A stretch of DNA of 64,000 nucleotides from Spiroplasma phoeniceum. Lineage in GTDB: Bacteria > Bacillota_I > Bacilli_A > Mycoplasmatales > Mycoplasmataceae. The stretch is taken from NCBI GenBank assembly GCA_026239495.1, contig CP110830.1:186001-250000 (forward strand), written 5' to 3'. The notes beneath the pieces are model-generated. The model searched no databases. It was given only the letters and a program-made list of their open reading frames with translations, and was not told the origin of the DNA. Positions 52,882-64,000 of the stretch are shown here, piece by piece (positions within the stretch are counted from its first letter, which is position 1; each line of letters starts with the position of its first letter). The position numbers were made by a program, and so were the translations under genes.

Positions 52882-53772
52882 TATTGTAAATTATAAATTG
52901 AAGCAATTAAATTAAATCTTAAACTAAATTGTTTTCTACGATTTCTATATTTTTCTGTAATAATTTTAAATTTTTTAAGAATAGCAAAAATATTTTCAAT
53001 AATAATTCTTATTTTTGAAACTAGTCTATTATGTTGTTTTTGTTCTTTATTTAAATGTTTTTTCTTAGTTTTCTTTGTGGGCATTATAACATTATTGTGA
53101 ATTTTTTGTATTCCTTGATAACCACTATCAACTATTAATTTGGTATTTTTTAAAATTGCGATTTTTGATTCTTTAAATAAAGCATAATCGTGTTTTTTAC
53201 CAAGTGAAAAACTTGTTGAAATAATTTTTTTGGTTTCTTGTTCGATAATTACTTGTGTTTTAATAGTGTGTTTTTTCTTTTTGCCAGAATAAGATTGTTT
53301 TTGTCTTTTTTTGGGCGTTGGATTGGGGTTTCGGTGGCATCAATAATAATAGTTTTATAATTAAAATAATCATTTATTAGTGCTTTTTTACCAGCAACTT
53401 GCTGAAAATCAGGGTGTTTAATTAAAATATCTTCAATTCACTTGATATTGCAATAACAATTAGCTTCACTAATTCCGAAATTTTTTCCAAGATGAAAATA
53501 AGTTCGATATTCTCGTCAATACGATAAAGTCATCAATAATCGATTTTATAGTGATAATTTATTAGCTTTGCCACCTTTTTTAAATTTTTCTATTTCAGCT
53601 ACTTGTAAAATATCTAACATTTTATTAAAAATATCTTGTTTTATTCCTGTTAATCTTAATCATTCTTTATCATTAATATTTTTAAATTCATCAAATTTCA
53701 TAATTTAATATCCTCATAAATTATATTTTATAATAATATTTTAATAATAAAACCAGGTATCGCAAGAAGTCT

Positions 53773-53840
53773 AATATATATTCTTTATAATTCTTTTTAT
53801 CTAAATCAATTACATAGTTATTTTTATTTCAAAATGCCAT
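53773..53840 (-). pseudogene. N-terminal fragment of phage gene after terminase C
   Basis: MAFWNKNNYVIDLDKKNYKE, then cut by the IS. Directly downstream of terminase C, where a portal gene would be expected, but too short to assign. Confidence 0.45.
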
Positions 53841-53844
53841 AATT

Positions 53845-55341
53845 TTAACCTCGCTTTCCGAATTGTTTACTTATTAAAAATGGATTATCTAATGTTTTTA
53901 TAAAATATTCCATTATATCCATAACAGCATAAGTCATAGCATCAAAACCATCATCAAATAATTTATTATCTTCTAATTTATAAGTAGATTTATTTGCAGG
54001 TGGTTTTCTTCATTCCATTTTTAACATATCCTTAAATAACTCTGGTGTTAATCGTTGACTAATTTGTAAATAATTCTTATTTAGCAGGATGATTATAGCA
54101 TCAATTCTATCAGTTCTATATCAAACATCTTTTACTACTGGTTTAAATCTTAATCAATTAGCATCGGGATAATATTGTCGTCTAATATTATTTAATGTAT
54201 CAATAGAAACTAAACCACCATTTCCATAGTCAACATTTACATCTAAACCATCTTGTAAATAATCTCATTGTATAGAAGCAGTTATAAAAAAGTGTACTAT
54301 TTCAAATAAAATCTTAGTTGTATCTTTATGTATCATTTCAGCGTTGCTATGTTTATATTCCATTAATGGTGTCATTTTTTTATATTCTCTATCTAATCCC
54401 ATTAAAATAGCATGAGTAGCATGTCCTAATGGACTATCTGCATAACCTAAATCTAATCCTGCTTTAAAATTAACTGGTTCAAAATCGTATAATTTACTAA
54501 ATAAATAATTGGCAAAAATACTACCATCTAATGCACCTGGCATTCCAATTCCTCAAACCTCATATTTTTTAGGTCATTCTGCTTTTAATTCATATAATTT
54601 CATTAATTCATCATAGTTTAAATTATCTTTATTAATTAAATAATTAGTATAATGATTAATAACTTTTTTATCATATGCTTTTTGTCCTGTTTTAGGATCT
54701 AATACTGGAACTATTAATTTAGATATTTGTTCTCCTTTACTTTCTAATTCTTTACGATTAAAAGGTAATAATTTGTTTAAATAATCTATATGATCTTGAT
54801 AAATACTATCAGGGTTAGTACTTGTAATTAATATTAATTTTTTATAATCACGAACTGCTTGCATAATTGCTTCTTTTTCTGATTTACTAAATTCATTCGC
54901 TTCTTCTAATCAAATAATACATAAATCAGCACCATTTGCTCTTGCTGTACCTTTGCCTAATACTTGACTACTATTACTTTTTCTAGCACCTTGTAATTTA
55001 ATAAAACTACCATTAGGAAATGTTCAATTAGGTTTATTAAACCTAGCATTATATTGATAATGACCACCTTTTCATTTTTTAGTAGGATTAAGGATTAAGC
55101 CAACTTTATCTAATGCATCTTGAATATCTTGTTGCATTTCAGCGGTATCTGCACTATTTAATCTAAAACCATATATTGCTATTTTTTTATCTTTATTTGC
55201 TAATACAACACAACTTAATAATGCTATTAATTCATCAATATAATATGTTTTACCTGCTTTACGACTACCTGCTAAATTAATCTCATCAGCAATATATTCA
55301 GTATTATTTAATAAACTAATTACTATCTTATTAAGATAACT
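53845..55341 (-). CDS. Phage terminase large subunit (C), 5' truncated
   Basis: 498 codons open. LAGSRKAGKTYYIDELIALL (Walker A), ADLCIIWLEEANEFSKSEKE (Walker B with catalytic Glu), ILITSTNPDSI (coupling motif), then nuclease KAGLDLGYADSPLGHATHAI (Asp) and LFDDGFDAMTYAVMDI. A Terminase_3-like enzyme. The start is removed by a type 2 IS at 55343. Confidence 0.8.
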
Positions 55342-55342
55342 A

Positions 55343-56417
55343 GACTTCTTGCATAACCTAATTTAATTATTTGAAAATTCCTATAAAATATTTTTAAATT
55401 AAAATAGAAATTATAGGAGATTAAAATTATGAAATTTGATAAATTTAATTTTATTAATGATAAAGAATTATTGCGATTAACCGGAGCAAAAAAAGCTACT
55501 TTTAATAAAATGTTAAATATTTTACAAGTAGCTGAAATAGAAAAATTTAAAAAAGATGGCAAAAATAATAAATTATCACTAGAAAATCGGCTACTGACGA
55601 CCTTATCGTATTGACGAGAATATCGGGCCTATTTTCATATTTCTAAAAGTTTTGATATTAGTGAATCTAGTTTTTATCGCAATATCAAGTGAATTGAAGA
55701 TATTTTAATTAAACACTCTTATTTTCAACAAATCGCTGGTAAAAAATAACTAATAAATGATTATTTTAATGATAAAACTATTATTATTGATGTTACCGAA
55801 TCCTCAATCCAACGCCCAAAAAAAGACAAAAACAATCTTATTCTGGTAAAAAGAAAAAACACACCATTAAAACACAAGTAATTATCGAACAAGAAACCAA
55901 AAAAATTATTGCAACAAGTTTTTCGCTTGGAAAAAAAACATGATTATGCTTTATTTAAAGAATCAAAAATCTCAATTTTAAAAAATACCAAATTAATAGT
56001 TGATAGTGGTTATCAAGTAATTCAAAAAATTCACAATAATGTTCTAATACCTACAAAAAAAACAAAGAAAAACCCTTTAAATAAAGTGCAAAAACAACGC
56101 AATAGAATAGTTTCAAAAATGAGAATTATTATTGAAAATATTTTTGATATTCTTAAAAAATTTAAAATTATTACAGAAAAATATCGTAATCGAATAAAAC
56201 GATTTATTTTAAGATTTAATTTAATTGCTTCAATTTATAATTTGCAGTTAGCATAGAAGATTTATTTGAAATTAAAGAATTTAAATAATAAATTCATTTT
56301 TTGTTGTGGCAAAATATTAAATTTTTAAATAAAAAACATAATTAATTAAAATTATATTTTTCTATTAGTTTCTTTTTACAAATATTTGCAATTTTTTAAT
56401 AGGTTATGCAAGAAGTC
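55343..56417 (+). mobile_element. IS5-like element, type 2, degraded
   Basis: 1075 bp, TIR gacttcttgc/gcaagaagtc. OrfA from ATG 55429 (MKFDKFNFINDKELLRLTGA) stops at TAA 55747-55749; the orfB part remains open (55909-56256, IIENIFDILKKFKII). Not functional. Best full-length view of type 2. Confidence 0.82.
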
Positions 56418-56502
56418 TATTATATTCGTAATATTCGTTAATAATTTTAGTTTTAAATTCAATATCATGGTCTTTTGACCCTTTAGTTTTACCCCTTGCC
56501 AT
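56418..56502 (-). pseudogene. N-terminal fragment, probable terminase small subunit
   Basis: MARGKTKGSKDHDIEFKTKI with Shine-Dalgarno ggagaaac, cut by the IS. Upstream of terminase C on the same strand, so a small terminase subunit is the natural guess. Confidence 0.4.
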
Positions 56503-56529
56503 ATAAAAAATGTTTCTCCTAACTTTATA

Positions 56530-56578
56530 TATTTAATAATAACCTAAAAAGGTTTTTTATTTCATATTCTCAGTTAAA
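56530..56578. repeat. 49-bp inverted repeat, left arm, with terminator hairpin
   Basis: Inverted match, one mismatch, of 58904-58952. Contains aacct-aaaa-aggtt followed by T run, a terminator-like hairpin. Bounds the hpt segment. Confidence 0.65.
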
Positions 56579-56675
56579 AGAAACATTGTACCTTATTTTA
56601 ATAAGGTGTTTTTATTTAAACCTAATTTATAAGGGTGATGTATTTTAAAATACATCGTTGTTAATATAACATAAT

Positions 56676-56978
56676 TTAATTGATAATATTAAATTCTCTG
56701 ACACTGTATTCGAGTTCGTCAGTGTTTTTGTTCTTTTTGTGAAGATATTTAATTTCAATTGTTTTAGTATCTTTGTTAAATACTTTGTTTAAATTATCCG
56801 CAGCTTCGTTTCAAGTAACACATTTAATATTTTGACCTTCATCATTTACATAAAATGAAAATAAATTGCGTTGAATATTGTTTTTGTCGGTAATTGTTTT
56901 AAACATTGCTTTATCAGCAAAAATAACATCTACTTCTTTTGTAAATAATTGATTGTTTTGAAAATTTCTGTACATATA
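56676..56978 (-). CDS. Phage-type small protein, possible OB-fold/SSB
   Basis: 100 residues from ATG 56978 (an upstream in-frame start at 56993 is possible). VDVIFADKAMFKTITDKNNI, NLFSFYVNDEGQNIKCVTWN, EAADNLNKVFNKDTKTIEIK: alternating beta strands with CVTWN as in OB-fold single-strand-binding proteins. Weak assignment. 57000-57168 upstream holds no gene that I can see. Confidence 0.45.
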
Positions 56979-57168
56979 AAAAATTCCTTTCATTGATTAA
57001 AGTATTTTATAATTAAAAAATTTTAAACTAATAAAAAAAATTAATAGCATAATAGATTAAATAAAATTAATACTTTAATTAATCTTAACACACATATATA
57101 AATAATTAAATTATTTAAGTGTTGAATTAAACCATCTAAACAAGTAGGGTCAACCGTAATTTTTTTAA

Positions 57169-57201
57169 TAGACTTCTTGCGTAACCTATTAAAAAATTGC
57201 A
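57169..57201 (-). mobile_element. Right-end tip of a type 2 IS5-like element
   Basis: gacttcttgcgtaacctatt plus the following bases matches the terminal ~30 bp of type 2. It truncates a small minus-strand frame beginning MKKVTTIIITI at 57247 (Shine-Dalgarno ggagg), perhaps a signal peptide. Confidence 0.6.
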
Positions 57202-57286
57202 ATAATAATATTATTAATTGTAATAATTATTGTCGTTACTTTTTTCATTTATTCCTCCAATGATAACTAAATCATCTAATTGTCTA

Positions 57287-57874
57287 TTAGTCTTTTATGT
57301 CTCATTTTCATGTTGCTAATTTTTTCTGATCAGCAATCGCAATATATGGCAAATTACGTAAACGTTCTTGATAGTCTAAACCAAAGCCAATTAAAAAAGC
57401 GGGTGGAACATCAAATCCATATCAATCAGCAACTAAATCTACTTTCCGACCAGATTTTTTATCTAATAAAGTAACAACTTTCACACTACGTGCTCCTTTT
57501 AGATATAAATAGTCTTTAATCATTTTAATTGTTTTACCACTATCAATAATATCTTCGACTAATAAAATTTCGCGATTTGTTATTGGCATTGGTAAATCAA
57601 GTAAAATTTGGGGGGCATCTTTACTCTTAATACCACCAAAATAAGATGAAACAACCATATATTCCGTTTCACATTCAATACCAACTAAATGAGAAATAAA
57701 TTTTGCCATAAAAGGAATACATCCTTTTAATAATCCTAAGCATAAAATCGTATTATCTTTTGCTGGATATTCATTAAGATAATAATGACTAATTTTTTGC
57801 CCTAATTCAAAACATTTTTCATCAATTTCTTCAGTAGTAATTAAAATTTCTTTTACAAGGGGGTGTATCTTCAT
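57287..57874 (-). CDS. hpt: Hypoxanthine phosphoribosyltransferase
   Basis: 195 residues. It joins hypoxanthine or guanine to PRPP (purine salvage), essential in mollicutes that cannot make purines. Motifs: [32 protein letters not shown]-binding loop [15 protein letters not shown] (residues about 104-118), [20 protein letters not shown], and [20 protein letters not shown]. Length is normal for the family. Intact. Cytoplasmic. In related genomes it neighbours ftsH or tilS; here it is hemmed in by phage and IS debris. Confidence 0.93.
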
Positions 57875-57989
57875 TTTTCTGCCTCGCTAAATATTAATAA
57901 TTTATTTTAATAATATAATTATAATACAATTAATGTTTAATTAAAAGATACTTAATCTTAAAAAAATAATCCAGAAATTTAAAATTAGA

Positions 57990-58905
57990 TATAATTTATT
58001 TTATTAACCTTGGTAAATAGGATGTTCAGAATTCGTGTCATAATTCTCAAACTTTTATTTTCAAAGCATCACTTGCTAAAAATCAATATACAAATCTTTC
58101 TGCAACAAAATCACCAAGATTATTAAAAGAACAACTAATTAAATGAAATAAATTTAATTGCAATTTGTTCTTGCGTTAAACCTTGGCCATTCTCAATTTT
58201 ATTAAAAAACTTTAATTTCTTTAATAACATTGGCTTGACCACTAAAATTAATATCAACGGTATGCCCCAATTTATGAAAAATAACATTAAAAATTTCACA
58301 ATAGCTTCATCATCCATTTCGCCAAGAGTTAAATCCGTTTACTTTGTGGCTACAAAGCAAGATATTTCGTTCAAGCGTAATAGTTTGTTTAAACCCTTTT
58401 CAATATGTAGAACCAACAATTGAATCACGATTATCATTAATTCTTAATATTCTAACAAATTCTTTAACAATATCTTTTGATCAAATATTACTGATAAAAT
58501 CATAAAATTTTACTAATAATGATTTTAATTCTTCTTGATAATCTGGACAAAAAGTATTAATAACTTGTTGTCATCCTTGTTTTGTTTCATCATATCAAAA
58601 ATTAGATAATTATTCATAATACTTAAAAAAATTCTTGCGTATAAAATGGCAAATCAGTATTTTGTGCTTACATCAAAAAAGCATTTGTTAAATTTTTTCC
58701 AAGATATGTTGTTTGATGATTATTAATTCATAAACCATTATAATCACGTTTATAAAATCAAGTTGAATTAGGAGCATATCAATATTCTAAATCAATGTTG
58801 TTTTTTACTTGCTTAGGCTTAGGTGGAACCTGAGAAATTACTGTAAATGGTCGTTTTGGTACTAATTTTACTAATAATTCTGGATTCAATCTACAATGTT
58901 TATTT
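57990..58905 (-). pseudogene. Decayed Spiroplasma protein gene
   Basis: Minus-strand coding-like pieces in several frames: KLVPKRPFTVISQVPPKPKQ, LEYWYAPNSTWFYKRDYNGL, YLGKNLTNAFLM, ISNIWSKDIVKEFVRILRIN, HKLGHTVDINFSGQANVIKE. Several stops and shifts. HKLGHT resembles a zinc-peptidase HExxH-type site only loosely. No intact product possible. Confidence 0.55.
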
Positions 58906-58952
58906 TAACTGAGAATATGAAATAAAAAACCTTTCTAGGTTATTATTAAATA
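58904..58952. repeat. 49-bp inverted repeat, right arm
   Basis: Inverted partner of 56530-56578; ends at the TA target of the next IS. Confidence 0.65.
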
Positions 58953-60020
58953 GACTTCTTGCGATACCTGGTTTTATTATTAAAATATTATTATAAAATA
59001 TAATTTATGAGGATATTAAATTATGAAATTTGATGAATTTAAAAATATTAATGATAAAGAATGATTAAGATTAACAGGAATAAAACAAGATATTTTTAAT
59101 AAAATGTTAGATATTTTACAAGTAGCTGAAATAGAAAAATTTAAAAAAGGTGGCAAAGCTAATAAATTATCACTAGAAAATCGATTATTGATGACTTTAT
59201 CGTATTGACGAGAATATCGAACTTATTTTCATCTTGGAAAAAATTTCGGAATTAGTGAAGCTAATTGTTATCGCAATATCAAGTGAATTGAAGATATTTT
59301 AATTAAACACCCTGATTTTCAGCAAGTTGCTGGTAAAAAAGCACTAATAAATGATTATTTTAATGATAAAACTATTATTATTGATGCTACCGAAACCCCA
59401 ATCCAACGCCCAAAAAAAGACAAAAACAATCTTATTCTGGTAAAAAGAAAAAACACACTATTAAAACACAAGTAATTATCGAACAAGAAACCAAAAAAAT
59501 TATTGCAACAAGTTTTTCACTTGGTAAAAAACACGATTATGCTTTATTTAAAGAATCAAAAATCGCAATTTTAAAAAATACCAAATTAATAGTTGATAGT
59601 GGTTATCAAGGAATACAAAAAATTCACAATAATGTTATAATGCCCACAAAGAAAACTAAGAAAAAACATTTAAATAAAGAACAAAAACAACATAATAGAC
59701 TAGTTTCAAAAATAAGAATTATTATTGAAAATATTTTTGCTATTCTTAAAAAATTTAAAATTATTACAGAAAAATATAGAAATCGTAGAAAACGATTTAG
59801 TTTAAGATTTAATTTAATTGCTTCAATTTATAATTTACAATTATTATAGTTATCATAAAAGATTTATTTAAAATTAACGAATTTGAATAATAAAATAATT
59901 TTTCGTTGTGGCAAAATATTAAATTTTTAAATAAAAGACATAATTAATTAAAATTATAATTTTATATTAACCCCTTTTTACAAATATTTGAAATTATTTT
60001 AATGGGTTATGCAAGAAGTC
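58953..60020 (+). mobile_element. IS5-like element, type 1
   Basis: 1068 bp, TA flanks; forms the left border of the second late-gene copy. Confidence 0.9.
59023..59849 (+). CDS. IS5-family transposase with -1 frameshift
   Basis: Open in both frames, slip run present; DATETP at the first catalytic Asp. Confidence 0.82.
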
Positions 60021-60021
60021 T

Positions 60022-60360
60022 ATTGGTTGGGGATTTAAAAAAACAAGTTTGTTTAATTTAGTTTCTTTTGCCCCACTTGCTTATCAACAAGTAGTAAAAG
60101 ATAGCTTTAAAATATATCGGACAATTGCTAAGATATTAAAAATGCAAGAACAATTTAAAAATAACTTTAATAAAGATAAATTGTTAAATACGCTAGAAGA
60201 TAGTGCGGTTACTAGTTTATTGGGTAAAGGATTAGCATTTCAAACATACAAGCAATTAAGAACAAAACAAGATTTAAACAAAACAATTAAAACAAAAACA
60301 TTACTAAATAGTAAAAAGTTTATATCAAAGAAGATATATTCTAAAAAAAGTAAATGATAA
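60022..60360 (+). pseudogene. C-terminal part of phage protein (copy of 37732-39327)
   Basis: 112 codons open from the IS junction; matches residues about 420-531 of the first copy with scattered substitutions (LGKGLAFQTYKQLRTKQDLN). The rest is missing. Confidence 0.7.
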
Positions 60361-60372
60361 GGAGATGATTAA

Positions 60373-61254
60373 ATGTTAAATGAATTATGACAAAATGTTA
60401 CTTTGGAAAATTATAATAATTTTAATCCAATGACAGGTAAAATTACACAAGTTCCAGTTCGTTATAATAAGTTCTTTAAAGGTGATGTAGAATTATGATT
60501 TAAAACTTTTGCTTTAAGAGCCCAAAATATGATTAATTCATATTTGAATTATCCATTTTCAAAATTAAAGTTTCAAACATTTAAAGACCCATTATTAAAG
60601 AAAATTTGTATTAATATGGTGTTTATTACGATTGAACATTGAACATTTAACCGCATTCCAATTGAATTTTTTACTTCGGCAAATATGAGTGTTGGTGATG
60701 TTAATTATTCTTCACAAAATGACCCTATGGCAACATGACAAGGTTTATTGCCTACCTATGCAAAATCATTGTCTAATTTAACAACTTTAAAGAAAATGTT
60801 TCGTACTTTTCAAGAAGAAGGTATTGATTTAACAATGATAGATTTAGAAGCATATTATACTCAATTAGAAGTTGATGCTTTATTAGATAAGGTTGTTATA
60901 GAAAAAATTAAAAATTATAAATTTGAAAAAATTAAAAAAGAAATTTTAGACGAATTAAAAAAATTAATTATTGTACCAGATGTATCAGAATGAGAAATTG
61001 TTGATACTAGTGATTTTGTATCAAATTCATTAAATAAATATCAAATAAAAAATTATGATAGTAATAATTATATTTATAATATAAATATTTCAGACCAAAC
61101 AAATGATGCTATAAATGTAACTTTTACGACTTTTAAAAATCATCCTGTATATGAATTTTTTGCACCAAACACTATTCTTATAAGAGAAAACGGTGTTATT
61201 GAAGCAAATCAGAAACTAACATTTATACATGTTGAAAGAAAAATAATAAGTTAG
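60373..61254 (+). CDS. Phage collar/tail-type protein, second copy
   Basis: 293 residues, intact. The first ~210 residues are nearly the same as 39340-40269; the C-terminal module diverges strongly ([50 protein letters not shown]). The N-terminus is conserved and the tip varies, as for host-contact proteins. Confidence 0.55.
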
Positions 61255-61269
61255 GAAGGATATGTTATT

Positions 61270-61524
61270 ATGCCAAAATTAACTATTAAAGATTTAATTA
61301 TGTTTTTGAAAATCTTTGGAGTTTCATCGTTGTTTTTTATTGCAGGGATTATTATTTGTTTTATAGGAGAAAAAACATTAGGTATTTCTTGACCAGCATA
61401 TGTTATTGTTTTAGGAATGCTTATCGGGGCTGAAATTATAGTTTTGATTATTGAAACAATTAGATTTATCAAAACACATAACAAAAAAAAAGAAGATAGT
61501 ATTGAAGATGTTATTAAAAAATAA
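61270..61524 (+). CDS. Small two-span membrane protein, holin-like, second copy
   Basis: 84 residues from ATG 61270 (another ATG at 61262 is out of frame). Helices FGVSSLFFIAGIIICFIG and YVIVLGMLIGAEIIVLIIET, end KKEDSIEDVIKK. Much more diverged from its partner at 40291 than the neighbouring genes are. Confidence 0.5.
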
Positions 61525-61550
61525 GAAACAAAATAAAGGGGAATTTATAA

Positions 61551-62807
61551 ATGGGGTTGTTACCAGCAAAAAAGAAAATAAAAAAAGATTATGATATTGA
61601 TAGTTATTATCTTAATTTAGCATCAACGATTACTAATCGTAAAAATGTTACTGTTCAAAAACATAATGAAATTTTAGAAAAAAGAATTTGTGAAGATAAT
61701 GCCAATTTTTTAAATCCACGTGAGTTAGAAATTAGCATTTATAATCCAATTAATAATCAGTATTTAGACACTAAATTAATTAGTAACTTTTTAAAAATGC
61801 AAGACTTTACTAATAAAAATTGATATAACGAATATAAAATCAATAAATATGGTAAAGGTGCATATTTTATTTTTGCCAATAATTCAAAACTTAATTTTAT
61901 TACTATTGATTTTTATAATGACCAATATGATGAATTAGGTAATTTAGTATCTTGCACTTTTGATTATGACCCTTATATTAAAAATGACCAGAGTATTTTT
62001 ATTACTGAAAAATTAGAAATTGATTATGTAACCAAACAAGTAAAAGTTATTAGAAAGTTAAAAACACGATTATACAGCACTATTACCGACTTATATATTG
62101 ATTATGCTAAATGAAATAACTATACAACATTGCAAAGAGAAGAAATATTGCCACTTAATTTTATACCAATTGAAATTATCCCTAATAATCCTAATTTTGA
62201 ATCTTCTGCTCGTTATGGTAAACAATTTGCTAGTATTTTAGATATTATTGCGGAAAAGATTATGTTAGACCCATTATTAAATAGTGGTAAATTTACCATT
62301 AATACTAATGGAGTTACTGGTGTTGTTGACCAAGAAATTAGTAAAATGTTGGCTTCATTTATTGAAAATGACTTGTTATTAGTTGAAGGAGACCCTGATA
62401 GTAATTTTCAACCAGTAGACTATATTGCGGGTAATTTTAAAGGTGAGCAATTAACCAAAATATATGATTGATTATTAACTAATTACTATAAAATAAATCG
62501 CCATCATGTTCCCGCAATCGCTAAGGGATCCCAACAAACTCAGGTAGAAGTTGCTGGTGTAAATATTCAAACAAACGCATCATACTAACAAATGATATAT
62601 ATCAGAGAAATTAAATTAACTGAATTTATTATTAAGTTAATTAAATATGATAATGCTATTTTAAATGGTAGAACATTTAATATTAAAAATATTGATGAGT
62701 TAATTGTTGATGTTCACTTACCAGTAAATGCTACTTTAAAAAGACAATTAAAAAACAACGAAAATATTATCAATATTCCTAATGAAGAACGAGGGGAAAA
62801 AGAATAA
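61551..62807 (+). pseudogene. Phage portal/connector, second copy, one TAA
   Basis: Same length as 40583-41839. The GAA of ASYEQM has become TAA (62586-62588), at codon 346 of 419. Everything else is open. Confidence 0.7.
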
Positions 62808-63600
62808 TGTTAAAACCATCAGAGAAAATGTTAGCACAATTAGCAGAAAATGATGAACCAATTGATTATTCAATTGATAGTATTCCTTTAGATTTTGCTA
62901 CTCAATCGCAGTACAGTGACCCTGATTTAGAACAATTGTTTACTGAAGACCGTGCAAGAACCTTATATATTTATAAAATTAATAATCTTGTTAAGACAAA
63001 GCAAAAACCAATCTTAAACTACTCTTAAAATAGCGTTAAAATTGGTTTTATTGACAAAGATGAATATATTAAAATAACGGGTTATGAAATTAGCAACTTT
63101 AATTTTAAATTACAAATTCAACAAAATACCACAGTTCAAGATAATAGCACAAGTTATGTTATGATTGATGAAAAAGATATTTTAATTAATAATATTTCAA
63201 AACAAGACAAAAAATTTTTAGAAACATTAGACTTAAAAATAGTATCTATTAATGAACCAATTAGTGAAAACAACAAAAATGAATGTTATATCATTGAAGA
63301 ATATAAACATCCTTATTCACCTGACGGAGTTAATATTATTAAATCTATGCATTTGATTAAAATAACTGATTTTAAATGAAAAAATCAAAATAGTATTCAT
63401 TTAGTTTTACAAAAATCATTGCCCGAAGATACGATATTTACTGGGATTAAAATTAAATATCCTAAATCAATGCTATTTGGTAATATTAAATGTTGAGGCA
63501 ATGTAAATGGCGTTTATTCTTATCAATCATCAAATATTGAAAATGCTAGTTTAGTGCCATTATTGTCAATGCCTATAGAGACAGAACCTAATTTAAGATT
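62807..63600 (+). pseudogene. Large phage tail-type protein, second copy, truncated
   Basis: Frame correct where copy one is shifted (KINNLVKTKQKPILNYS), but CAA has become TAA at 63026-63028 and the gene is cut by the IS at 63602. The 3' part with the YYFVVWR module is missing. Confidence 0.7.
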
Positions 63601-63601
63601 A

Positions 63602-64000
63602 GACTTCTTGCATAACCCATTAAAATAATTTCAAATATTTGTAAAAAGGGGTTAATATAAAATTATAATTTTAATTAATTATGTCTTTTATTTAAAAATT
63701 TAATATTTTGCCACAACGAAAAATTATTTTATTATTCAAATTCGTTAATTTTAAATAAATCTTTTATGATAACTATAATAATTGTAAATTATAAATTGAA
63801 GCAATTAAATTAAATCTTAAACTAAATCGTTTTCTACGATTTCTATATTTTTCTGTAATAATTTTAAATTTTTTAAGAATAGCAAAAATATTTTCAATAA
63901 TAATTCTTATTTTTGAAACTAGTCTATTATGTTGTTTTTGTTCTTTATTTAAATGTTTTTTATTAGTTTTCTTTGTGGGCATTATAACATTATTGTGAAT
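63602..64000 (-). mobile_element. IS5-like element, type 1, 3' part, cut by window edge
   Basis: Right end at 63602 after TA. The visible orfB end (stop at 63773) reads PTKKTNKKHLNKEQ, one change from the consensus. Confidence 0.9.

Larger units (their letters stand above)
51631..53771 (-). mobile_element. IS5-like element, type 1, interrupted by another copy
   Basis: Outer element: 51631-51811 and 52884-53771. The first terminal base is t instead of g (tacttcttgc). Its transposase (ATG 53701) is cut after NLQ, two codons before the stop, by the nested copy. Confidence 0.85.

Noticed and set aside
58135..58317. 60-residue membrane protein ORF
   Set aside because: It lies within a multi-frame decayed gene and its frame carries only part of the recognisable sequence (HKLGHTVDINF is in another frame).

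Overview
The window reads as a chromosome segment of a Spiroplasma, most likely in or near the citri clade. It is very AT-rich. UGA encodes tryptophan throughout: almost every long frame is only continuous with TGA read as Trp, so a standard-code ORF search cuts the real genes into pieces. Plectrovirus (SpV1-like) genes, phage genes and one IS family dominate, and ordinary chromosomal genes are scarce. The clearest is hpt (57287-57874). No tRNA, rRNA or CRISPR array was recognised.

Layout. (1) 1-1867: end of an IS and a decayed terminase small/large pair (minus). (2) 2009-5320: a plus-strand SpV1-like plectrovirus copy broken by a MITE-like insert and an IS. (3) 5323-9278: IS copies, IS remnants, an intact IS1595-family element and the 3' end of a UPF0236/Mbov_0401 element. 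(4) 9286-15413: a second, longer plectrovirus copy on the minus strand, including coat protein, Zot/pI-like ATPase and P1-like adsorption protein, with a 23-bp inverted-repeat cassette holding one small membrane gene. (5) 15495-34767: a patchwork of IS, IS3 and IS30 wrecks and phage fragments, with a lipoprotein gene and a few phage structural genes. (6) 34871-48817: the best-preserved region, a tailed-phage late cluster on the plus strand (RuvC-like nuclease, scaffold, capsid, portal, tail-type proteins, small membrane protein), followed by a minus-strand lipoprotein, a ribosome-inactivating protein (RIP) toxin gene and a terminase large subunit. (7) 48840-56502: a UPF0236 element, an inverted copy of the 25-26 kb genes, nested IS copies and a third terminase. 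(8) 56530-58952: hpt and a dead gene between 49-bp inverted repeats. (9) 60022-64000: a second copy of part of the late cluster with different lesions.

The dominant repeat is a 1068-bp IS5-like (DDE_Tnp_4-type) element, called type 1 here, with ends gacttcttgc/gcaagaagtc and a TA target. Fifteen whole or partial copies are present, plus fragments of a diverged relative (type 2). Its transposase is split at a run of seven A, with the first catalytic Asp upstream and the second Asp and Glu downstream, so a -1 frameshift is needed. Many copies sit inside genes, and several have mismatched flanks that imply recombination between copies.

The most interesting system is the 43-48.8 kb interval. An intact 676-residue secreted RIP with all five expected active-site residues lies in a prophage between the tail gene and terminase. 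Its promoter has a (TA)n tract between the -35 and -10 boxes. Downstream, a lipoprotein gene faces the phage tail gene and shares with it an almost identical 257-bp in-frame inverted repeat, so one inversion would swap the C-termini of the two proteins. The shared protein module also occurs in the plectrovirus P1-like protein.
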